A stretch of 5,932 nucleotides of DNA from Actinomycetes bacterium (GCA_021846725.1 JAJZWK010000090.1:1-5932); one strand, 5' to 3'; numbered from the stretch's first letter, positions 1-5,754 are shown. A program made the numbers and translations. The notes: a model not told the origin generated them from the sequence alone.

Positions 1-122
1 GGAGACCTGGTACCACCATTGCGGACTTGGTGGTAGTAAAGGTAGGTACTTCAGGTACTATAGATATCTACAATTTTGCTGGCTCTACCGATGTGATAGT
101 GGACGTGGAGGGGTGGTACTAG
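1..122 (+). CDS. C-terminal end of a probable secreted/surface protein (5' end outside window)
   Basis: The frame beginning at base 3 is open from the window edge to a TAG at 120-122 and encodes about 39 residues. It reads 'PGTTIADLVVVKVG', then 'GTIDIYNFAGSTDVIVDV', and ends EGWY. The pattern of a beta-strand, 'YNxAGSTDVIVDVxGWY', then a stop resembles the C-terminal tails of many actinobacterial secreted or cell-surface proteins, where 'N.(A/G)GSTxVIxDVxGY' units recur. That family link is from memory and no search was run. The enzymatic or binding domain lies upstream and cannot be seen, so no function is assigned. The gene is convergent with the SCP-2 gene. A degraded second copy of its last codons, including the stop, follows at 169-196. 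Confidence 0.6.
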   Translation, partial: RPGTTIADLVVVKVGTSGTIDIYNFAGSTDVIVDVEGWY

Positions 123-196
123 CGTAGTATGCCCGTATCGTTGGATTCTCGGCCACGGCTTTTAAATGTAGTGGACGTGAAGGGGTGGCACTAGTG
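97..196 (+). repeat. Imperfect direct repeat of the gene's 3' end (97-124 and 169-196)
   Basis: A 28-base segment starting TAGTGGACGTG occurs at 97-124 and again at 169-196, with three substitutions and a 72-base period. Both copies include the codons for VDV(E/K)GW(Y/H) and the following TAG stop, and both lie in the same frame. The 44 bases between them (125-168) do not resemble the sequence before copy 1. Because the stop codon itself is repeated, this is not an internal protein repeat. It looks like a relic of a duplicated gene end or of a decayed paralogue. Confidence 0.65.
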
Positions 197-326
197 ACCT
201 GTCCCGCCAATAACCATGGGTTCCCACCAGCCAGAGACGACACCCAGTCAGACGGCACCTCTGACTAGCCGGATAACGTTACGCTATTTACGGAACAGAC
301 CACTAGCGATATGCCATATTTTGATC
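197..326. other. Convergent intergenic region with a small hairpin, no clear terminator
   Basis: This stretch lies between the end of the repeat relic and the stop of the - strand SCP-2 gene. It holds a perfect 7-bp inverted repeat, AGTCAGA (246-252) and TCTGACT (260-266), with a 7-base loop. Neither strand has a U-run after the stem, so it is not a standard intrinsic terminator. An 8-bp palindrome TAACGTTA lies at 274-281. No credible gene was seen here on either strand. Confidence 0.4.
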
Positions 327-740
327 TCAGGCAGTTATTTCCTGAAGGCGCTTGGTGATTTCTTCTGTGGTCGAGTCGGGTGGGGCAGCCTGGAGTGCCA
401 TCAGCTTAGCCATGTCACCCTCTACCTTGATCTTTCCGGCCATGAAAGCCTGCATACCCGCTTGGGCATTGCCTTCAATCAGTATTGCCTTGGCAGTCCC
501 ATAGTCTAGCGTGATCTTTAGCTGCGAATCATCGATATGCCCCAGATCTACCTCTACTCCATTACCTGTCGTATCGAGATGTGCTTCTATGTTGCCGTCT
601 TCTCTAAAAGGTACCTCGGTAATGACCAAATTTGCCTTTACTTCTACTGGTCGTGCTCCAGTCTCTTTTCCTTCATATTCTGCACGTATCTTCTTTGCTT
701 CCTCTATCCATTCATCGCTCAAAAACTGGTACTCTGCCAT
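327..740 (-). CDS. SCP-2 sterol-binding-domain protein, 137 aa
   Basis: This is a small single-domain, probably cytosolic protein of the SCP-2 fold, which binds lipids or other hydrophobic ligands in a tunnel. Residues 1-20 (FLSDEWIEEAKKIR) form the amphipathic first helix common in actinobacterial members. Residues 33-90 alternate as beta-strands ('LDYGTAKAILIEG'). The hallmark block 'GMQAFMAGKIKVEGDMAKLM' spans about 95-114. The length fits a stand-alone SCP-2 protein. There is no signal peptide and no fused dehydrogenase or hydratase domain. The ATG at 740 is preceded on its strand by AGGAG (bases 750-754) with a 9-base gap. The gene is divergent from gatC, so both may share control through the 807-830 palindrome. 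The ligand is unknown, and the neighbouring translation genes suggest no pathway for it. Confidence 0.88.
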   Translation of the reverse strand: MAEYQFLSDEWIEEAKKIRAEYEGKETGARPVEVKANLVITEVPFREDGNIEAHLDTTGNGVEVDLGHIDDSQLKITLDYGTAKAILIEGNAQAGMQAFMAGKIKVEGDMAKLMALQAAPPDSTTEEITKRLQEITA

Positions 741-806
741 TCTGTTTTTCTCCTCTTCTTCAGGCCGCTTTTTAACGGCACGGTTCCTAATGCTACTTGT
801 AAGTTT

Positions 807-830
807 GCAATTGACTGCTTAGTCAATTGC
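807..830. promoter_or_regulatory. Perfect 10-bp inverted repeat between divergent genes (candidate operator)
   Basis: GCAATTGACT (807-816) and AGTCAATTGC (821-830) are exact reverse complements separated by GCTT. The element sits 66 bases upstream of the SCP-2 start and 119 bases upstream of gatC. Each arm contains TTGACT, a 5/6 match to a sigma-70 type -35 box, one on each strand. There is no T-run after either side, so a terminator is unlikely. A dimeric repressor site overlapping divergent promoters is the simplest reading, but this is inference. Confidence 0.5.
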
Positions 831-840
831 TGGTTGTAAT
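811..840 (+). promoter_or_regulatory. Candidate promoter for the gatCAB cluster
   Basis: TTGACT (811-816) is followed after 18 bases by TGTAAT (835-840). Each hexamer matches the vegetative consensus at 5 of 6 bases. The -35 hexamer lies inside the palindrome at 807-830. It would give a leader of about 100 bases before gatC. An alternative -10, TATAGT at 942-947, lies right at the gene start. The call rests on hexamer matching only. Confidence 0.3.
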
Positions 841-880
841 TGTATAACAGGTGATGTCGCTTTGTCACATCAATCTGCAA

Positions 881-946
881 TATTGCTATATGATCTGTCG
901 ATGGGTTGCTATTGCCTGTCTACAGGTTGCTATTGTCCTGTTATAG
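881..946 (+). repeat. Three degenerate ~21-23-bp units with TTGCTAT upstream of gatC
   Basis: TTGCTAT occurs at 883-889, 906-912 and 927-933. The second and third units share GGTTGCTATTG exactly (904-914 and 925-935), and both continue with CCTGT-like and TA-rich bases. The spacings are 23 and 21 bases, close to two helical turns. The array ends four bases before the first possible gatC start and occupies the place where a ribosome binding site would normally be. Same-face direct repeats suggest protein binding, but replication slippage would look the same. Confidence 0.5.
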
Positions 947-949
947 TAG

Positions 950-1276
950 ATGTTTATGCAGCAAGATACAGAATCGAGTGGGCGCATCAGCCGTGATGAG
1001 GTAGCCCATGTCGCCAGATTAGCGCGCCTGAAGATAGATGAGGATGAGTTGGATACTTACACAAAGCAACTCTCAGCAGTGCTGGACTACGCGGCGCAAG
1101 TAGCCGCCATAGATACCGCCGGAGTTGTACCTACATCTCACCCGATACCTTTGATAAACGTCGCTAGGGAGGATACTCCATCCTCCCCCATAGATCGTGA
1201 AGAGGTACTTTATATGGCTCCAGATACTGAAGCCGGTATGTTCAAAGTCCCAAGAATCATGGAGGATTCACCATGA
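950..1276 (+). CDS. gatC: Asp-tRNA(Asn)/Glu-tRNA(Gln) amidotransferase subunit C, 108 aa
   Basis: GatC is the small subunit that wraps around GatA and GatB and stabilises the heterotrimer in the cytosol. The family pattern is clear. 'ISRDEVAHVARLARL' at residues 13-27 is the first helix. 'QLSAVLDYAAQVAAIDT' at 40-56 is the second helix. 'PTSHPIPLINVAREDTP' at 61-77 is the conserved extended arm, and 'GMFKVPRIM' at 96-104 is the tail. The length is normal for the family. An in-frame TAG at 947-949 rules out a longer start. ATG 950 and ATG 956 are both possible, and neither has a Shine-Dalgarno. TATAGT at 942-947 would allow near-leaderless initiation at 956. The stop codon overlaps the gatA start as ATGA, so the two are probably translationally coupled. 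Confidence 0.95.
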   Translation: MFMQQDTESSGRISRDEVAHVARLARLKIDEDELDTYTKQLSAVLDYAAQVAAIDTAGVVPTSHPIPLINVAREDTPSSPIDREEVLYMAPDTEAGMFKVPRIMEDSP

Positions 1277-2955
1277 CCGTTCGGAGAGGATTTACTACGA
1301 CAGGCTGGGCAGCCACTCTTGCTGCGATGATTCGTAACGGTGAGGTATCTGCGCGTGAGGTATCCAGTCGGTATTTGGATGCTATTACAGAGCTTAATCC
1401 GTCATTGAATGCATTTACAACCACTACAGTAGAGAGTGCGTTGGAGCAAGCCGAGCAGGTAGACAGGTTGGTTGCCAGAGGTGAAGATCCAGGGCCGCTC
1501 TGTGGAATACCAGTTGCGGTAAAGGATAATCTCTGTACCAGAGGTATCCCTACTACTTGTTCGTCGCGTATGCTTGATGGCTGGTGTCCGCCATATAGTG
1601 CAACTGTTGTAGAGGCATTACGACAAGCGGGAGCAGTGATACTTGGTAAGACCAACATGGATGAGTTTGCCATGGGGTCATCGACTGAGACATCTGTCTA
1701 TGGGGTAACCCATAATCCTTACAATTTAGAGAGGGTTCCGGGAGGTTCTAGCGGAGGATCTGCTGCTGCTGTCGCGTCCGGGATGGCTGTGGTTGCCCTG
1801 GGTTCTGATACAGGTGGTTCCATACGCCAACCAGCTTCTTTATGCGGTGTGGTAGGGATGAAGCCTACATATGGCACAGTCTCTCGTTTTGGCCTTATTG
1901 CGTTTGCCAGTTCGCTTGATCAGGTAGGTCCATTCGGTCGCAGTGTGCAGGATGTAGCGCTGGCTTATTCTGTAATTGCTGGCTATGACAGTATGGATAG
2001 CACCTCACTGAAGGTCAGTTTCGATGGTCATTCGCGGTTTCTCCAGCTTGATGACAGCAATATCTCTACTAGAGGAGTTGGTAATACATTAAAAGGGAGG
2101 CTGGATGGGGAACGAGCCTCTAGTGCAGTAGCGGTTGCTGGCAGAACAACCGGTACGGTGCAAGTTGGTAGTCGTGATCTAGGTATCTATACCGATGAGG
2201 TATTGAATGCCCCTGTAGATGGTATCAGGGTAGGCATACTCAAAGAGATCAGTGACAGTATTGCACCTGATGTGCATAGGAGAGTGATGGAGGCGGCTGA
2301 AGCTCTGGCTACGTTGGGGGCACGAGTAGATGAGGTATCCATTCCCGAGCTTAGTTATGCGTTACCTGCTTATTATCTGATAGCACCTGCTGAAGCATCT
2401 TCTAATCTGGCACGATATGACGGAATACGTTATGGATTACGTGTTGAAGATGAGGACGTGGTTTCTATGATGTCCGCTACTCGTTCATCTGGATTTGGCT
2501 CAGAGGTGAAGCGGAGAATCATGCTGGGCACCTACGCGTTATCTGCTGGCTATTATGATGCTTATTATGGCCAGGCACAGCGAGTACGAACAGTCCTGAT
2601 CGAAGCCTTCTTACGGGCATATAACGATTTTGATGTGCTTATCGGAGCCACCGCTCCTACTACGGCGTTTGGGCTGGGGGAGAAGATAGGCGATCCCCTG
2701 ACTATGTATATGTCTGATGTATGCACCATTCCTTCGAATCTTGCTGGCCATCCTTCTATCAGTGTGCCATATGGAACAGGAGATGATGGTTTGCCCGTTG
2801 GCGTGCAGGTATTGGCACCTGCACTGGGGGAGCCGGTCATGTTCAGTGTGGCAGCTACTCTTGAGCGGGTAGCACCGGAATTACAGCCTCCCAAGTTATA
2901 TCATGACGGCAGTTTGTATTATAAGAATGCGTATCTACAGGAGGCGGATAGATGA
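1273..2955 (+). CDS. gatA: Asp-tRNA(Asn)/Glu-tRNA(Gln) amidotransferase subunit A, 560 aa, with an insertion
   Basis: GatA is the glutaminase subunit. It releases ammonia from glutamine, and the ammonia is channelled to GatB to amidate mischarged Glu-tRNA-Gln or Asp-tRNA-Asn. It belongs to the amidase-signature family. The Ser-cisSer-Lys triad is intact: K84 in 'GIPVAVKDN', S159 in 'PGGSSGGSAAAVASG', and S183 in 'SDTGGSIRQPA'. The spacings of 75 and 24 residues match those I recall for the family. 'RYDGIRYG' (381-388) and 'GLPVGVQVLAP' (506-516) are also conserved. At 560 residues it is longer than the usual 480-490. About 50 extra residues lie between 'DSTS' (242-245) and 'GIRVGILKE' (317-325), and the C-terminus is slightly extended. 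GGAGG at 1261-1265 lies 7 bases before the ATG. The 3' end contains the first copy of a 35-bp repeat. Confidence 0.97.
   Translation: MTVRRGFTTTGWAATLAAMIRNGEVSAREVSSRYLDAITELNPSLNAFTTTTVESALEQAEQVDRLVARGEDPGPLCGIPVAVKDNLCTRGIPTTCSSRMLDGWCPPYSATVVEALRQAGAVILGKTNMDEFAMGSSTETSVYGVTHNPYNLERVPGGSSGGSAAAVASGMAVVALGSDTGGSIRQPASLCGVVGMKPTYGTVSRFGLIAFASSLDQVGPFGRSVQDVALAYSVIAGYDSMDSTSLKVSFDGHSRFLQLDDSNISTRGVGNTLKGRLDGERASSAVAVAGRTTGTVQVGSRDLGIYTDEVLNAPVDGIRVGILKEISDSIAPDVHRRVMEAAEALATLGARVDEVSIPELSYALPAYYLIAPAEASSNLARYDGIRYGLRVEDEDVVSMMSATRSSGFGSEVKRRIMLGTYALSAGYYDAYYGQAQRVRTVLIEAFLRAYNDFDVLIGATAPTTAFGLGEKIGDPLTMYMSDVCTIPSNLAGHPSISVPYGTGDDGLPVGVQVLAPALGEPVMFSVAATLERVAPELQPPKLYHDGSLYYKNAYLQEADR
2008..2220 (+). 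other. gatA: In-frame insertion segment within gatA
   Basis: Residues 246-316 of GatA separate two conserved blocks that are normally about 17 residues apart. The excess is roughly 50-55 residues, rich in Gly, Ser, Thr, Arg and Asp, as in a flexible surface loop. No domain was recognised. It contains an 8-bp inverted repeat, ACTAGAGG (2068-2075) and CCTCTAGT (2117-2124). All catalytic residues lie upstream of it, so activity need not be lost. The boundaries are approximate because they come from remembered family spacing, not an alignment. Confidence 0.6.
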
Positions 2956-3029
2956 ATGAGATGAATCAGTACCGTGCAGTGTGGGTCAGTACTCCAGCAT
3001 CGGCACTGGCAGCGGAGGCGGATAGATGA
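2952..3029 (+). CDS. 25-codon micro-ORF bridging gatA and gatB
   Basis: An ATG at 2952 overlaps the gatA TGA (2953-2955) as ATGA and has GGAGG seven bases upstream (2940-2944). The frame runs 25 codons to a TGA at 3027-3029, which in turn overlaps the gatB ATG (3026-3028) as ATGA. The peptide begins MNEMNQYR, identical to the GatB N-terminus, and ends EADR, identical to the GatA C-terminus. The 12-13 residues between are new. It may be translated only as a bridge that carries ribosomes from gatA to gatB. It may equally be an accidental product of the duplication. A functional peptide is not implied. Confidence 0.4.
   Translation: MNEMNQYRAVWVSTPASALAAEADR
3014..3018 (+). promoter_or_regulatory. 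Shine-Dalgarno deciding the gatB start
   Basis: GGAGG ends seven bases before ATG 3026. The same sequence and spacing occur before gatA (1261-1265), before the micro-ORF (2940-2944) and before the dehydrogenase (4582-4586, relative to ATG 4594). The uniform spacing supports all four start choices. Confidence 0.8.
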
Positions 3030-4546
3030 ATGAGATGAATCAGTACCGCGGCTATGAACCGGTGATAGGCTTGGAGGTTCATTGTGAGCTGGATACCGCT
3101 ACCAAGATGTTTTGTGGGTGTTCCAATTCATTCGGGGATGTGCCAAATACTAATATATGTCCGGTCTGTCTTGCCCTCCCTGGTTCGTTGCCTGTAGTGA
3201 ATTCAACTGCTGTTGAATATGCTGCACGTATAGGTATTGCATTGCACTGTAAAGTGCAGCCATCTATATTTCATCGTAAGAACTATTTCTATCCTGATAT
3301 GCCCAAAGATTACCAGATAAGTCAGTATGATGAGCCTATAAATGTAGACGGTTGGCTGGATCTACCAATGAGCGGAGTCCGTATTGGAATTGAGCGGGCT
3401 CATATGGAGGAGGATACTGGTAAGACTACCCACATGGGAGGTGGTGGGCGTATCCATGACTCTGCCTATTCTCTTGTAGACTACAACAGGGCAGGTGTGC
3501 CACTTATTGAGATAGTATCTAGACCAGATATACATTCTGCAGAGCAGGCACGTGAATACGTTTCTGAGCTAAGGATGATTCTGGTATCTATTGGTGTTTC
3601 CAAAGCGCGCATGGAAGAAGGGTCGCTTAGGGTAGATGCCAACGTATCTGTGCGTCCAATTGGCTCTGACACTCTTGGCACGCGGTGTGAGGTAAAAAAT
3701 CTGAATTCCCTACGCTCACTGACCAGGGCTATCGAGTACGAGATCGTACGGCAGGTCGAGTTGCTGGAAACTGGCGAAGCCGTTGTTCAGCAGACACGTC
3801 ACTGGGATGAAGCCGGTGGAATGACGATAGCGTTAAGGTCAAAAGAAGAGGCTCATGATTATAGATACTTTGCCGAGCCGGACCTAGTCAGGGTCGATCT
3901 TGGAGATGAACGTATAGATCAAATCGCTGCTGAATTACCTGATACTCCAGAGAAACGCAGAATGAGATTGATGGAGGTAATTCAGTCTGTTGAATCTTTG
4001 CCATCTGATAGTGTGGGTGATGTTGGCTACGATAATGCAGCAGTTTCGGATGGTACCGATACCAGACAGCCGAATAGGGTCGGTAATGTGATTACCGTTG
4101 TAGAGATGGGGCTGGATCACTTGGTGATAGCTGCACTGGAGGGTGGCGTAACTGCAGATAGAGCCCTGTCGCGTACGCTGAACGAGGCAGCAGCGAGAAT
4201 TGAGGATGCAGATAAACTTGATCCTGCGGCCTATACCAAGTTACTCATGATGGAGCAGGATGGTAAGCTGACTGCCACTCAGGCAAAGGCAGTGCTCCAA
4301 TCTATGATGGATGGCGGCGGTGATCCGGAGTTGATCGCTTCTACTATGGGATTTGAGGCAATGGATTCTTCGGAGATGATGGATATTGTAGCTGGAATAG
4401 TTCGGGATCATCCTGATGAGTGGAGGCGCTATAAGAATGGAGAGGCGAAGCTAGCGCAGTTCTTTGTCGGACAGGCTATGAAGATTACCCGAGGAAAGGC
4501 TAACGGCAGGGAAGTAATCTCCATGTTGGATCAGATCAAGCAGTAA
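3026..4546 (+). CDS. gatB: Asp-tRNA(Asn)/Glu-tRNA(Gln) amidotransferase subunit B, 506 aa
   Basis: GatB binds the mischarged tRNA, phosphorylates the Glu or Asp carboxylate with ATP, and amidates it with ammonia from GatA. 'GLEVH' (15-19) and 'ERAHMEEDTGK' (123-133) belong to the kinase/metal site. C30, C32, C45 and C48 form the expected zinc cluster. 'LRVDANVSVRP' (201-211), 'GTRCEVKNLNSLR' (218-230) and 'DYRYFAEPDL' (278-287) are core blocks; the last usually has Pro where this has Ala283. The C-terminal helical and YqeY-like tail (about 370-506) ends near 'GKANGREV'. Residues about 318-358 are divergent and some 20 residues longer than usual. ATG 3026 is chosen because GGAGG lies 7 bases upstream; ATG 3035 is less well placed. 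The start is in the second copy of the 35-bp repeat. Confidence 0.97.
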   Translation: MNEMNQYRGYEPVIGLEVHCELDTATKMFCGCSNSFGDVPNTNICPVCLALPGSLPVVNSTAVEYAARIGIALHCKVQPSIFHRKNYFYPDMPKDYQISQYDEPINVDGWLDLPMSGVRIGIERAHMEEDTGKTTHMGGGGRIHDSAYSLVDYNRAGVPLIEIVSRPDIHSAEQAREYVSELRMILVSIGVSKARMEEGSLRVDANVSVRPIGSDTLGTRCEVKNLNSLRSLTRAIEYEIVRQVELLETGEAVVQQTRHWDEAGGMTIALRSKEEAHDYRYFAEPDLVRVDLGDERIDQIAAELPDTPEKRRMRLMEVIQSVESLPSDSVGDVGYDNAAVSDGTDTRQPNRVGNVITVVEMGLDHLVIAALEGGVTADRALSRTLNEAAARIEDADKLDPAAYTKLLMMEQDGKLTATQAKAVLQSMMDGGGDPELIASTMGFEAMDSSEMMDIVAGIVRDHPDEWRRYKNGEAKLAQFFVGQAMKITRGKANGREVISMLDQIKQ

Positions 4547-4593
4547 GCAGTTAATGTAGTAGTCAAAGTAGTTGATGTAGCGGAGGAATGATT

Positions 4594-5571
4594 ATGAAGG
4601 CAGCGTTATTGAGAGAGTATGGTGGAATACCTGAAGTAGCTGAGGTAGATATTCCACAGCCAGGAGACGGGGAGTCGTTCATAAAAGTGTCTTTTGCCTC
4701 TTTGAATCCGGTCGATCTTAGAATTGCTGCCGGTAATTTTTACAGTGGTTCCCCTGATCTCCCTTATGTTCCAGGAAGCGAGGGAGTCGGTACGGTTGTG
4801 AATTCGAGTAATCGACCAGAGGGTAGTCGTGTAAGGTTTGGCTCTGCACGTCCTGGTGCATTTGCAGAGTATGTAGTAGCTAGTGAGGTTTCCCTAATGG
4901 AGATACCTGACGGACTTGTAGAGGAAGATGCTGCAACACTTGGTGTCCCGGGAATAGCCGCCTATCTCAGCCTGGTCGATGCTGCTGGTTTTGTGCAGGG
5001 GGAGCGGGTGGCTGTACTTGGGGCTACTGGTGTGGCAGGATCGATAGCTACCCAGTTGGCTGCCATTCTTGGCGCCGGTAGTGTTGTAGCTTTAGGGCGT
5101 AATGTCGATGTGCTGGAGCATGTAACACAGCTGGCGAGGAAGTCGTCTGATGCGTGTAGCTATGTACCGCTTGAAAACAAGTCAGCTGAATTACTGGCGG
5201 AAGAGATTGTAGAGGCTGCCGGTGGCCCTGTCGATGTGGTGATAGACCCGCTGTGGGGTACTCCAGCGCTTGCTGCACTCTTGGCATTGAACAAGGGAGG
5301 TCGCTTGGTGAATCTGGGCGAGTCTGGTGCCCCCGAACTTTCAATTCCTTCTGCCTTGCTGAGATCTAAGCAGGCTAAGATACTTGGTTACAGTAACTTT
5401 GGTGTTCCCTTAAAGCGCCACAATGAGGCATTGAGTGTTCTGATGAATTATGTGTTAGAGGGAAAGCTGGAGGTGCCTTATAGTACATTCAGCCTATCTT
5501 CTATCGGGGAGGCATGGACAATGCAGCGAGGGTCACCGGGACGTAAGTTGCTGATATCGCCTGTTGTGTAG
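4594..5571 (+). CDS. Zinc-independent quinone oxidoreductase-like MDR dehydrogenase, 325 aa
   Basis: This is a medium-chain dehydrogenase/reductase, probably a cytosolic NAD(P)H-dependent quinone or enone reductase. The N-terminal GroES-like half contains 'SLNPVDLRIAAG' (36-47) and 'PYVPGSEGVGTVV' (57-69). The Cys and the His of the 'GHE' motif that bind catalytic zinc in alcohol dehydrogenases are absent, which places it with the quinone oxidoreductases. The Rossmann half carries the nucleotide motif 'VLGATGVAGSIATQLA' (141-156). It has the family's usual length of about 320-330. ATG 4594 is preferred to ATG 4588 because GGAGG at 4582-4586 is 7 bases from the former and only 1 from the latter, and 'MKAALLREYG' is a typical start. 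It begins 47 bases after gatB with no terminator between, so it is probably cotranscribed. Its substrate is unknown. Confidence 0.9.
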   Translation: MKAALLREYGGIPEVAEVDIPQPGDGESFIKVSFASLNPVDLRIAAGNFYSGSPDLPYVPGSEGVGTVVNSSNRPEGSRVRFGSARPGAFAEYVVASEVSLMEIPDGLVEEDAATLGVPGIAAYLSLVDAAGFVQGERVAVLGATGVAGSIATQLAAILGAGSVVALGRNVDVLEHVTQLARKSSDACSYVPLENKSAELLAEEIVEAAGGPVDVVIDPLWGTPALAALLALNKGGRLVNLGESGAPELSIPSALLRSKQAKILGYSNFGVPLKRHNEALSVLMNYVLEGKLEVPYSTFSLSSIGEAWTMQRGSPGRKLLISPVV

Positions 5572-5754
5572 TCTGAATGCATTGAGTGGATTTCCGCACA
5601 AGTAATTATGGACTCCCACTCTCGAATAACTCTCCCGAGTACAGGCGGTTCTGACTTTGACTATAGGTGCCTCCGGACGCATGTCCCAGAATACATACCT
5701 CTGGATATATATGCCTGAAGATAGGCTAGTGGTATTTTCATGCTGATGGTACTG
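5572..5754. other. Convergent intergenic region, no clear content
   Basis: These 183 bases separate the dehydrogenase from gltX, which converge. Only short stems were found: GGAC-GCAT-GTCC at 5675-5686, and CCAGA (5686-5690) with TCTGG (5700-5704). Neither has a U-run. No tRNA-like T-arm and no convincing reading frame was seen. Termination may be Rho-dependent. Confidence 0.5.

Larger units (their letters stand above)
2940..3048 (+). repeat. Exact 35-bp direct repeat at the gatA-gatB junction (2940-2974 and 3014-3048)
   Basis: The same 35 bases occur twice with a period of 74. Each copy runs from the GGAGG Shine-Dalgarno through GCGGATAGATGA to CAGTACCG. Each therefore carries a ribosome binding site, an ATGA stop/start overlap and the codons for MNEMNQYR. 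The 39 bases between them (2975-3013) match neither the bases before copy 1 nor those after copy 2, so this is not a simple tandem duplication. Copy 1 contains the gatA stop and copy 2 the gatB start. Confidence 0.95.

Noticed and set aside
120..194. Stop-codon readthrough from TAG 120-122 to the in-frame TAG at 192-194
   Set aside because: The 23 residues between show no family resemblance except the copied last codons, so a relic is simpler than readthrough.
246..266. Hairpin as an intrinsic terminator for the converging genes
   Set aside because: The 7-bp stem has no U-run on either strand.
216..839. Open frames on the + strand opposite the SCP-2 gene
   Set aside because: They overlap a clear SCP-2 family protein on the other strand, have no recognisable motifs and no Shine-Dalgarno.
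1257..1673. Open frame on the - strand inside gatA
   Set aside because: It lies opposite the conserved amidase-signature coding sequence and its translation is low in recognisable structure.
2940..3048. Insertion sequence with a 35-bp target-site duplication between gatA and gatB
   Set aside because: The insert is only 39 bases, has no convincing terminal inverted repeats, and target duplications of 35 bp are far longer than usual.
4547..4581. Imperfect direct repeat GTTAATGTAGT / GTTGATGTAGC, 21 bases apart, before the dehydrogenase
   Set aside because: Only 9 of 11 bases match in a low-complexity GTAG-rich stretch, so chance is sufficient.
5048..5344. Open frame on the - strand inside the dehydrogenase gene
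   Set aside because: It lies opposite the Rossmann-domain codons and its composition looks like an antisense artefact.
5572..5754. A tRNA or small RNA gene in the right convergent gap
   Set aside because: No T-arm consensus or cloverleaf pairing was found on either strand.
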